From assembly GCF_001434665.1 (NCBI RefSeq), contig NZ_AZDG01000009.1, positions 1-64,000 of the forward strand: a stretch of 64,000 nt of DNA, written 5' to 3'. The stretch comes from Companilactobacillus tucceti DSM 20183. Its GTDB lineage: Bacteria; Bacillota; Bacilli; Lactobacillales; Lactobacillaceae. How positions within the stretch are numbered: position 1 is the stretch's first letter; each line of letters opens with the position of its first letter. Shown one piece after another: positions 1 through 7,204 of this stretch. Below the pieces are notes generated by a model. That model searched no databases. It was not told the DNA's origin and saw only the letters and a list, made by a program, of their open reading frames with translations. The translations under genes were made by a program, and so were the position numbers.

Positions 1-57
1 GCCGAAAACCTACATTTCTTTCTGCCGAAAACCTACATTTTTAAACTGCCCTTGACA
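1..57. mobile_element. Probable end of an insertion sequence (IS21-like terminal repeats)
   Basis: The 17-base word GCCGAAAACCTACATTT occurs twice in direct orientation (1-17 and 24-40), followed by a stretch ending in ...TTGACA. Multiple short direct repeats just inside the end, and a CA terminus, fit IS21-family ends. The toxin-like reading frame to the right loses its expected first strand exactly here, which supports insertion. The transposase would lie outside the window, so the family is an inference. Confidence 0.5.
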
Positions 58-580
58 GACAACTTTATCTAATGCTAAAAGTATTTTAAAAGATAGACAT
101 TTTACATATAAAAGGCGTGTTAATCATTGGTTGGGTAATGGGGCTTACTTTTTCATAGAAGATAGAGATGCTGCAAAATGGTGGTCCAGTTGTATAAAGG
201 ATCAAGGGAAAAAAGCAGTACTGTCTGTTGATATACAAATTGATGAGTCAGATTTGTTGGATTTAGATAGTATGGGTGGGTCTAAGGAATTTATGGATTT
301 TTATAATGACTTAAAGGACGCTCCCTTTCAATTTAAGTTTACTGAAGAGGAACAAGACTTTATTCATAAACACCCTAAAGAAAAGAATCATGTCATATGG
401 TCTAAAATATTAGAATTATACATGCAATTAAATCCTTATAGGGCGTGTTGTAGAACTTTTGAAGTTAATGTAAATAAGTTTAAAATAGAAGAAATCGGAT
501 TTTATGCTCAAGAAAGGCAATTAAATATTAAAGATCAACAACTTATAGATTTTGACAGAATCGAGTTGATGAATGTATAG
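58..580 (+). pseudogene. 5'-truncated ADP-ribosyltransferase-like toxin (CmdT-like position)
   Basis: The open frame runs from just inside the putative IS end. The ordinary start prediction (TTG at 131) would begin in the middle of the motif HWLGNGAYFF; in-frame codons upstream read LSNAKSILKDRHFTYKRRVN, so coding similarity extends left to the IS boundary. The pattern 'xxNAxxIL...WLGxGxYFF...AxxWW' is typical of ADP-ribosyltransferase folds of the H-Y-E type, where an upstream 'YHGT' strand carries the histidine and GAYFF carries the tyrosine. The HGT strand is missing here, so the protein is probably inactive. It is followed 26 bp later by a small gene and then a SecB-like chaperone gene, the order toxin, antitoxin, chaperone. 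Assignment to the ART fold is by motif memory only. The remaining C-terminal half (residues after the WW) is not recognised. Confidence 0.55.
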
Positions 581-606
581 TATAATTATCAATGGAGGTG
601 GGACTT

Positions 607-930
607 ATGTACACCAAAGAACAAATATTAAAAGCAGCTGAGGAAATAGGATTAGCTGTTGAATTGGCTCCAGAAGGTACTAAAGCAGCATTTGTTTCGC
701 CAGATGGTACTATTTATAGTAAGTTAGAAGATAATCCTGTGGAGGACTTCCTACCAGATATTAATTTAAATTATCGTTCATTCGGAGAAATTGAGTTTAA
801 TGATTATAGTGAATATTCTGATAATTTGGAATTTTCCAATGAATTTAATAATGGATCTATTAATAAAAATATAAAGAAGGAGAAGCAAAAAGATGCTTCT
901 CTTTTTTGTTGTATTTTTATGCTATTATAA
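607..930 (+). CDS. Small acidic protein, putative antitoxin of a toxin-antitoxin-chaperone module
   Basis: This 107-residue protein is not recognised by name. The ATG at 607 is chosen because GGAGGTGGG lies 5-13 bases upstream; an earlier ATG at 592 is inside that region. The first ~55 residues look globular (helix, then a strand pair around FVSPDGTIYSKL). The second half (about residues 56-87) is acidic and sprinkled with Phe and Tyr, resembling the unfolded aromatic-rich tails that SecB-like chaperones bind in TAC antitoxins. A perfect 8-bp hairpin followed by six T lies inside the last codons, so the final ~16 residues may be run-on sequence. Its place between an ART-like toxin remnant and a SecB-like gene is the main argument for an antitoxin role. 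Confidence 0.5.
   Translation: MYTKEQILKAAEEIGLAVELAPEGTKAAFVSPDGTIYSKLEDNPVEDFLPDINLNYRSFGEIEFNDYSEYSDNLEFSNEFNNGSINKNIKKEKQKDASLFCCIFMLL
880..907 (+). terminator. Intrinsic terminator inside the 3' end of the small antitoxin-like gene
   Basis: GAGAAGCA and TGCTTCTC pair perfectly around a 6-base loop and are followed by TTTTTTG. The stop codon of the surrounding reading frame lies about 20 bases further on, so a terminated transcript would have no stop codon. Confidence 0.6.
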
Positions 931-969
931 AGTCATAATTCAATTAGATTACTATTTGGGGAAATAATT

Positions 970-1404
970 ATGACGAAGAGTACAGAACCAATAATGAAGT
1001 TAAACGGATATTCTATAAAAGATTTAGAATACACAAAAGAAAAGAATAGATTGGAAAAGTATGATTCCGGTTTTCAGTATTCTCCATCAGTTGGTGTCGA
1101 CTTTAAAGAGAACAAATCTATAGTTACGCTTAAAATTTCTTTAAAAGACGGAAGTAGTAGATTTGGTGTCAAACTTGTTATACAAGGACAATTTGATATT
1201 AGTGAATCGCTATCTAAAAGTGGTGAGGATGCAATTGCTGAAGCTATGTTTGTTAATGGTACGGCAATATTGTTTCCTTATGCTCGTAGTGTGATTTCTA
1301 TGATTACTGGTCTGGATTCTAGTAGTACCGTTTTATTGCCAACAATTAACACAACAGAATTATGGGAAAACTATAGCGATAAATCAAAAAATAATGGCAA
1401 GTAG
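970..1404 (+). CDS. SecB-like chaperone (CmdC/TAC-chaperone candidate)
   Basis: A 144-residue SecB-family protein. The signature NGTAILFPYARSVISMITG (about residues 96-114) followed by VLLPTIN matches the 'LFPYARexIt.mv......l.P.N' core of E. coli SecB. Length (usual 150-165) also fits. Firmicutes generally lack export SecB; solitary SecB-like genes in such genomes often belong to toxin-antitoxin-chaperone modules, where the chaperone folds and protects the antitoxin. Here it is the third gene after an ART-like toxin remnant and a small acidic gene, all on the same strand. GGGGAA precedes the ATG by 8 bases. A terminator separates it from the second gene, so it may have its own promoter or depend on read-through. 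Family call is firm; the defence role is inferred from context. Confidence 0.8.
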   Translation: MTKSTEPIMKLNGYSIKDLEYTKEKNRLEKYDSGFQYSPSVGVDFKENKSIVTLKISLKDGSSRFGVKLVIQGQFDISESLSKSGEDAIAEAMFVNGTAILFPYARSVISMITGLDSSSTVLLPTINTTELWENYSDKSKNNGK

Positions 1405-1459
1405 TAAATCTAAGCAAGTTGCTTTAACCAATAACGCCCGACATTTCACTGGTGAAAAA

Positions 1460-1493
1460 ATAACCATCCTATCGCAAGTAGGATGGTTATTTA
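1460..1493. terminator. Strong bidirectional hairpin terminator, copy 1 of a twin
   Basis: A perfect 12-bp stem (ATAACCATCCTA / TAGGATGGTTAT) with the loop TCGCAAG, with A-rich and T-rich flanks. It lies between the SecB-like gene and the convergent tetR gene. The same stem core and identical loop recur at 3275-3309. Confidence 0.75.
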
Positions 1494-1519
1494 TATGTTG
1501 GGTATAACACAGTTTCTCA

Positions 1520-2077
1520 TTATTTTTGAGTAGAAAAAATTTCCTTTTCTTTTTCAGATAAATTATCCATTAATATTTTAGAAATTTCTTCTGGTGTTTC
1601 CTTGCAACCATTTATTACCCAACACTTGGTTGCTTGTGTTAAACCGGCCACATTGAACTCTGCTAAATATATTAATTTAGTATCCAATTTTTTTATATTT
1701 AGTTTAGTTTTATATTGATCAGTTGTATATTCCATAGCACTTTTTCGGTAGTAATCGGTGAATGAATTTTGTCCTTCGTACTCGAATATTTTTTTGAAAA
1801 AGTTCTTATTGTTATATATCATAGTTGATGTGTCTATCGATAATTGTCTGAAGTTGTTATCAATTTTGTATTTTTCTTGAATGTCCTTATTAAATGTTTC
1901 AAATATCCAGTTTACTAAATCGAACTTATCTTTGAAGTGGCGATAAAATGTTGCTCTTGATACATTTGATTTGGAAGTAATATCTTGAATTGAAATATCT
2001 TTTAAATCAATATTTTCAGAAAGTAATTCCTGTAAAGAATTTGAGAGGGATTCGTCGATCAGGTTATTTACGCTCAT
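1520..2077 (-). CDS. TetR/AcrR family transcriptional regulator
   Basis: A 185-residue repressor-type protein. The N-terminal helix-turn-helix is evident from ISIQDITSKSNVSRATFYRH followed by FKDKFDL, the classic TetR_N pattern (about residues 28-54). The C-terminal ligand domain is not diagnostic but resembles the DhaS/TetR_C_8 type common in lactobacilli. It is transcribed divergently from the nitronate monooxygenase gene, with a 148-bp shared gap carrying an inverted repeat, so it probably represses itself and/or that enzyme. The ligand is unknown. GGAG lies 8-11 bases ahead of the ATG. Confidence 0.85.
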   Translation of the reverse strand: MSVNNLIDESLSNSLQELLSENIDLKDISIQDITSKSNVSRATFYRHFKDKFDLVNWIFETFNKDIQEKYKIDNNFRQLSIDTSTMIYNNKNFFKKIFEYEGQNSFTDYYRKSAMEYTTDQYKTKLNIKKLDTKLIYLAEFNVAGLTQATKCWVINGCKETPEEISKILMDNLSEKEKEIFSTQK

Positions 2078-2123
2078 TTGAATTTCTCCTATTTAAATAA
2101 AATGTGTGACATAAAGGATAATT

Positions 2124-2140
2124 TGTCTATTAGTGAGACA
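2124..2140. promoter_or_regulatory. Candidate TetR operator
   Basis: The interrupted palindrome TGTCT-N7-AGACA lies in the middle of the gap between the divergent tetR and monooxygenase genes, a usual place for a TetR-family operator. The arms are only 5 bp, so the call is tentative. Confidence 0.35.
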
Positions 2141-2225
2141 CGTTAACTATATTGTAACTTAAAATATTAATACGAATATCTTATTGTCATAGGTGGAAAG
2201 AGATTTTGAATCGAGGTAAATGACT

Positions 2226-3224
2226 ATGGGAAATAGGATCACTGAAATTTTAAATATTGAAAAGCCAATTATTCAAGGACCATTATTATGGTTAACTGAC
2301 GCCAAACTAGTGGCAGCTGTAAGTAACGCTGGTGGTATGGGTATGTTAGGTTTTAATGCCGGACAAACAGCCGTTACAAAATCAATCGATGAAACTATCG
2401 AAAGAATGCGTCAAGAAATTGAAAAAACAAAGAAATTAACAGATAAACCATTTGGAATCAATTTTGGACCAACTGGAACTGATAATGATCCTTTCTCAGA
2501 ACCAATGTTGAAGCTCATCATCGAAGAAAAGATTCCTGCCGTTACATACGTAGGACCGATTGTACCTGAGCTATTTAAGAAATTAAAAGATAACAATATC
2601 AAAATCATTTATCGCTACATTACCCCAACTATCGAGAATGCTAAAGAGGCTGAAAAAAATGGTGCTGATATTATAGTTGCTACTGGATTTGATGAAGGTG
2701 GTACTGTGCCTGAAAGAGTTATCGGAACTTTCTCAATCGTTCCTATGATTGTAGATGCAGTGGATCATACGCCTGTAATGGCAGCAGGTGGAATTACTGA
2801 TGAACGTACCGCTAAGGCTGCGTTTGCACTAGGTGCCGAAGGTGTTTATGTTGGAACGGCATTTTTAGCTAGTGAAGAATCAAGAATGGCAGATAATATC
2901 AAACGACAAATGCCAGATATAAATGCTGAAGATGTGTTGATGTATCGTTCTGTGCCTGCATATTATCGTTCTATTCCAGGAGAGCTTCCAAACAAATTGG
3001 TTGAGATGGATAAAGCAGGAAAGAGTAATGAGGATATATTTAATGCATCTAATAGATATGAGGGCATGCGTTTAGGAATGCTAGAGGGTGACTTAAGTAA
3101 AGGATACGCTTCATTTGGACTCGGTATTTCTAATATTCATGCCATAGAATCTGTTAAAACTATTGTCGATAGGCTTAATGAAGGTATTGAAGAAGCTGAA
3201 AGATCAGATAAAGAGTTAATTTAA
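2226..3224 (+). CDS. Nitronate monooxygenase / FabK-like FMN oxidoreductase
   Basis: A 332-residue TIM-barrel FMN enzyme of the 2-nitropropane dioxygenase family. Visible signatures are IIQGPLLWLTD at the N-terminus, AVSNAGGMGMLG, GADIIVATGFDEGGT and PVMAAGGITD followed by GVYVGTAFLASEES, which form the phosphate-binding end of the barrel. The family oxidises alkyl nitronates or, as FabK, reduces enoyl-ACP; sequence alone does not decide, and standing alone beside a TetR regulator favours a detoxifying or redox role over a fatty-acid cluster. The start at 2226 is preferred to an ATG at 2220 because GAGG at 2213 gives 9-base spacing. Upstream regulation is probably by the adjacent TetR protein. 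Confidence 0.8.
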   Translation: MGNRITEILNIEKPIIQGPLLWLTDAKLVAAVSNAGGMGMLGFNAGQTAVTKSIDETIERMRQEIEKTKKLTDKPFGINFGPTGTDNDPFSEPMLKLIIEEKIPAVTYVGPIVPELFKKLKDNNIKIIYRYITPTIENAKEAEKNGADIIVATGFDEGGTVPERVIGTFSIVPMIVDAVDHTPVMAAGGITDERTAKAAFALGAEGVYVGTAFLASEESRMADNIKRQMPDINAEDVLMYRSVPAYYRSIPGELPNKLVEMDKAGKSNEDIFNASNRYEGMRLGMLEGDLSKGYASFGLGISNIHAIESVKTIVDRLNEGIEEAERSDKELI

Positions 3225-3274
3225 ATTTTTTATTTACAAATATTAGAGTTTAAAAATTAGTTAAGGATATTAAA

Positions 3275-3310
3275 AAATCACCATCCTATCGCAAGTAGGA
3301 TGGTGATTTA
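3275..3310. terminator. Hairpin terminator, copy 2 of a twin
   Basis: A perfect 14-bp stem (AAATCACCATCCTA / TAGGATGGTGATTT) with the loop TCGCAAG, identical in core and loop to the hairpin at 1460-1490. It ends the monooxygenase transcript. The two copies enclose the tetR-monooxygenase pair. Confidence 0.75.
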
Positions 3311-3424
3311 TGTTCTGTAAATCATGCAGTATGTGTTTACGTGGTAATTATAACACAAATTTTCTCATTATTTTTTCACACTTATCTATCTTGTTTAAGA
3401 AATCCTTTAGTATCGAATACTTCG

Positions 3425-3519
3425 TTGATTAGAAAATTTATGACAAATATAATGTAATTAGTGGAAGTAGGCCTACCCTAAATTTCCCACAAATCTTTTA
3501 CATCTCGAGGGGGATAAAC
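3425..3519 (+). promoter_or_regulatory. Strong promoter and structured leader of the S-layer-type gene
   Basis: TTGATT and TATAAT (3448-3453) are separated by exactly 17 bases. The expected leader of about 60 nt holds the palindrome GTAGGCCTAC inside a weaker outer pairing (GTGG...CCAC), then a GAGGGGG ribosome binding site. Long structured leaders that stabilise message are known for lactobacillar S-layer genes; that role here is inferred. The remainder of the gap back to 3310 is AT-rich without other clear features. Confidence 0.65.
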
Positions 3520-4992
3520 ATGAAAAAAAATATTAAATATGCTGGAATCACAGCTGCTACATTGCTAGCTGTTGCTCCAGTAGCTGCACCTGTTGTTAGT
3601 TCAGTTACAACAGTGCAAGCTGATACAACATATGCTACAGCTACAGATGCTGGTAAGTATAATGACCAATTCAAGAAATCTGACACATATACACCAGCAC
3701 AAGCTAAGAATTTCACAGCTGCTGATTATAATGCTGATGGAACAAAAGCCTTGGCATCTTCATTTGGAGCTAGTGAATTCTTGGAAAATGCATTCTTTGG
3801 TCAATTTTTAGATAATGATTCATTGACGACAAAAATCGATAATAACAATGGAAAAATCGTTGCCATTTCAGCAACACAAAATGGTAGTTCTAATACACCA
3901 TTAAGTTTTTCAGATGCTCAAAGCATTTTGAATAATAAAGATGGTAAGGGTGTTACATTCTCAATCACTCTTAAATATAATACAGATGCATCAAATACCG
4001 CTGACGAAACTATCGTTATCAATTTAACACCTGCTAAAGAAGAAGCTGCTAAAACTGTTAGTGCATTAAATGCTAAATTCACTACACCTTATAAGGTTGC
4101 ATATAACTCAAGTACAACAGATGCTAAGTTGCAAAAATCAACTGATTTATCTTTGACAGATCAAGATGGTAACAACTTGTTGACAGATTCTGCTGAAGTT
4201 ACAAGTTACAAATTAGGTGACTTCTACGGTTCATATGCTTCAGCTTTGAATAATGGTACAACTGTTTCAGTTGGTTCAACTTTCACAACTAAAGATGGTT
4301 CAGCTGCTACATATTATCAACCAATTACAGTTACAGTTGCAGACAATTCATTGCTAGCAACATACTTAACAAGCAACTCAAATAGCTCAACATATACTAT
4401 TAATGGTTCTTCAAAGACAGAAACAGATAATGGTAAAGTTAGTGGTAAGACAATTACTTTTGTACGTACAGTAACAGTTGGTTCAAAAGATGATTCAGCT
4501 TGGACGGTTAAAGATGCTGACGGTATCGTTACTGCTAAATCAGACAAGCAATTCTACACACTACACAACGATAACGACGAACTAGTTTCAAACCGTGCTA
4601 TTTCAAAGAACTCACCATGGAGAACAGATAAGGTTCGTACAAATGCTGCTGGTGAAAAACAATACCGTGTTTCAACACACGAATGGATTCCTGAATCAGA
4701 TGTAACTTTCAACGGTACAGAATCAGGTAATGACTCAGGTTCAAATACTGATCCAGAAGGTGCATTGACTGTTACAAAACTTGACAAGAACAAGATTGTT
4801 AACGTTTCAACATCAGGAATGGTTTACTTCTTGTACAACTCAAAGGGTGTTAAATCAGATACACGTGCCCTTGGTGGTGGTACTGCATGGCAAGTAGATA
4901 AGATTGCTAAAGATGCTGCTGGCAATACTTACTACGGTGTTTCAACAGATGAATTTGTTAAAGCTGGCGAAGGCGTAGTTTTAGCTAACTAA
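3520..4992 (+). CDS. Secreted SLAP-domain protein, probable abundant S-layer-type protein
   Basis: A 490-residue exported protein. The signal peptide is MKKNIKYAGITAATLLAVAP... with probable cleavage after VQA (residue ~35). Residues ~40-335 are a Thr/Ser/Asn/Ala-rich region without recognised domains. Two C-terminal SLAP cell-wall-binding repeats follow (about 345-400 and 425-488), with the signatures YRVSTHEW and YGVSTDEF. The domain attaches S-layer proteins non-covalently to wall polymers. Codon choice is strongly biased (ACA, TTC, AAC, GGT and almost no rare codons), unlike its two downstream paralogues, suggesting very high expression; the near-consensus promoter agrees. There are no adjacent export genes. 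It heads a tandem family of three with similar signal peptides and tails but unrelated middles. Confidence 0.8.
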   Translation: MKKNIKYAGITAATLLAVAPVAAPVVSSVTTVQADTTYATATDAGKYNDQFKKSDTYTPAQAKNFTAADYNADGTKALASSFGASEFLENAFFGQFLDNDSLTTKIDNNNGKIVAISATQNGSSNTPLSFSDAQSILNNKDGKGVTFSITLKYNTDASNTADETIVINLTPAKEEAAKTVSALNAKFTTPYKVAYNSSTTDAKLQKSTDLSLTDQDGNNLLTDSAEVTSYKLGDFYGSYASALNNGTTVSVGSTFTTKDGSAATYYQPITVTVADNSLLATYLTSNSNSSTYTINGSSKTETDNGKVSGKTITFVRTVTVGSKDDSAWTVKDADGIVTAKSDKQFYTLHNDNDELVSNRAISKNSPWRTDKVRTNAAGEKQYRVSTHEWIPESDVTFNGTESGNDSGSNTDPEGALTVTKLDKNKIVNVSTSGMVYFLYNSKGVKSDTRALGGGTAWQVDKIAKDAAGNTYYGVSTDEFVKAGEGVVLAN

Positions 4993-5003
4993 TTTCAACT
5001 TTA

Positions 5004-5037
5004 GAAGATAATCGATATTTGATTATCTTCTTTTTTT
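5004..5037 (+). terminator. Terminator of the S-layer-type gene
   Basis: GAAGATAATC pairs perfectly with GATTATCTTC and is followed by seven T. Confidence 0.85.
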
Positions 5038-5103
5038 ATACCCGAAACAAGTTATAATGAGGTTGTACATACTAATATAATGATTTTTGCAGGGAGAAAA
5101 GTT

Positions 5104-7113
5104 ATGAAGAAAACAATTAAATATGCAGGGATTGCGGCTGCTACTTTATTAGCTATTTCACCAGTGGCAACGCAAGTATTGACAGAATCAGGAACGGTAG
5201 TGAAAGCTGCGACAACAGCAACACCGAGTGATGATGATATAAAAATTATGGATGATTTAAGGGAATCATTTAATGATACTGCTTATAGTGATACGGCTGA
5301 ATTTCCTAATATATTAGGTGATAACCTTGGCTTTGATTCTTCATTTATTATGATGAATGGAAATAATGCAACTCAATTTATAGATAGTAAGTTTTTTAAA
5401 AGCTTGAAAGATACGAAAACGATTCAAATGAGTGACAACACTCTAAGTCCTATTTCAATTTTGAACCAAGTTGTGGATAGCAAAGGAAATGCGTTAAATA
5501 TTTCGGATGACAATGCCCAATCTATTAATTCACCTAATTTTGCTAATGCGTTAGATCTTGTTAAGAATGTTAGTGATAATGGTGGAACTCTAAAACTTAG
5601 GGCCACAATTATGTACAATAATAAAGCATATGGTGATCCTATTGATTACTCGTTGACTAATAGTGATATGATTTCTACTTCATCAGAAGACGCAGAAAGT
5701 GTTGCTAATACTTTTCAGCAAAATTTAAAAAGCAATGTTGCTCTAAACGATCGTGATTACCAAAATAATGGAAGTAATTTGTTATCTTTAGATATGGGAC
5801 CTTCAAATGCCTACAATTTAGGATTTTACTATCCAGGTCAAAAAGTATTTTATAGTCAAAATATGGATGAACTATTTAAAACATCTGTAATAAGTAAGGC
5901 TTTATCGGATATTTCTACATCTGTTCAAGATGCTTTAAAAAAAGAACATATAAATGTTGTTGTAAAAGCTACAAATGCTGATGGAACCCCTGTAACATCT
6001 AAGGCAGGCTTAGATAATATAGGTGACAATAAAGAGTCATTTAAACTAGCTTTCAGTTTCCAATATCCTGATGGAAAAGGTAATATTCAAACAATAGACA
6101 ATAATGCAGAAACTTCTTTCGAACATGCAAAGGTTCCAAGTAGTGTTGATGGAACTTATGATAATAAGCCTATTCATGTAAAGGACGGTTCCAAGGTTAG
6201 TGATGTTGATTTTGGAAGCCTAACTCTAAAAGCTGGAGATGATAGTTATGCTTCTGAGGCAAAAGCCTCTGGCAATTTATATTTGACTGAAGCTGATGCC
6301 TGGAATTCCTTAACTGATAATCCTCCTCAACCAGAAACTATTGATACTTTTGATGCAAGTAAAAAAGCAGAGTATTATCAAGTTGTTAGTGCACCTGTTC
6401 CCGGGGATCTCTCTGATTTTATGGGAAAATGGTTGGATGATAGTAATTGGTCAGATGGAAACTCAGTTAATTACAAATTATTAATTAATGGTCAAGAGAT
6501 TCCCATAAATATGGATAGTAATCAAATGTGGGTTATTCCAGATGCTCCCATTAAAGTTTGGGCTAGTAACAACGCTATTTACTACATCCGTGAAATCAAC
6601 GTAGATAAATCAGACAGTAATTCTAATAACAACAATAATTCAAACAATTCAGGAAACATCCAATCCATTTCTGGTGTAGCAACTACACACAACGACAACG
6701 GTTTCTACTTCTTATATAACGATAATAATGAAAAAGTTGATAATCGTGCGTTAGGTAAGAACTCATCATGGAAAGTTGATGAAGTTAGAACTGTAAATGG
6801 TGTTAAGCAATATCGAGTATCAACACATGAATGGGTAAACGCGTCAGATGTGGATTTTGATGAAAATGGTGAAATTACTGAAGGGATGTCTGTTCAAAAA
6901 TTAGATACTCCAAAACAAATAAACTTAGGGACTAAACACAGTCGTTATGGATTACATAATTCAAAACTCAAATTATCTACAACACGTGCTTTGGCAGGTG
7001 GGACAAGTTGGATAGTTGATAAAGTCGGAACTGATTCTAATGGTGATACTTACTATGGAGTTTCAACCGATGAATTTGTTAAAGCCGGCGATGGTGTAAC
7101 ACTCGTTAAATAG
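5104..7113 (+). CDS. Secreted SLAP-domain surface protein, paralogue 2
   Basis: A 669-residue exported protein. The ATG at 5104 is chosen: it begins the signal peptide MKKTIKYAGIAAATLLAISP and follows AGGGAG by 7 bases; the frame is open further upstream. Signal cleavage is likely near VVKA-ATT (about residue 34). The middle (about 40-490) is Asn/Asp/Ser-rich with no recognised fold. An Asn-rich linker (SNSNNNNNSNNSGN) leads into two SLAP repeats (about 520-580 and 605-667) with YRVSTHEW and YGVSTDEF. The N-terminus and SLAP repeats closely match the preceding gene, whereas the middle does not, consistent with tandem duplication followed by divergence. Codon use is less optimised, so lower expression is expected. 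Probably a wall-associated protein of unknown ligand. Confidence 0.75.
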   Translation: MKKTIKYAGIAAATLLAISPVATQVLTESGTVVKAATTATPSDDDIKIMDDLRESFNDTAYSDTAEFPNILGDNLGFDSSFIMMNGNNATQFIDSKFFKSLKDTKTIQMSDNTLSPISILNQVVDSKGNALNISDDNAQSINSPNFANALDLVKNVSDNGGTLKLRATIMYNNKAYGDPIDYSLTNSDMISTSSEDAESVANTFQQNLKSNVALNDRDYQNNGSNLLSLDMGPSNAYNLGFYYPGQKVFYSQNMDELFKTSVISKALSDISTSVQDALKKEHINVVVKATNADGTPVTSKAGLDNIGDNKESFKLAFSFQYPDGKGNIQTIDNNAETSFEHAKVPSSVDGTYDNKPIHVKDGSKVSDVDFGSLTLKAGDDSYASEAKASGNLYLTEADAWNSLTDNPPQPETIDTFDASKKAEYYQVVSAPVPGDLSDFMGKWLDDSNWSDGNSVNYKLLINGQEIPINMDSNQMWVIPDAPIKVWASNNAIYYIREINVDKSDSNSNNNNNSNNSGNIQSISGVATTHNDNGFYFLYNDNNEKVDNRALGKNSSWKVDEVRTVNGVKQYRVSTHEWVNASDVDFDENGEITEGMSVQKLDTPKQINLGTKHSRYGLHNSKLKLSTTRALAGGTSWIVDKVGTDSNGDTYYGVSTDEFVKAGDGVTLVK

Positions 7114-7115
7114 TA

Positions 7116-7146
7116 AAAGATTTGCCTATTAGGCAAATCTTTTTTT
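7116..7146 (+). terminator. Terminator after SLAP paralogue 2
   Basis: AAAGATTTGCC pairs with GGCAAATCTTT around TATTA and is followed by a T run. Confidence 0.85.
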
Positions 7147-7204
7147 ATTAGAGTTATACTAAAAAGTGTATTCATGTAGGTATAAAAAAAGAGGGTATTT
7201 AAAC

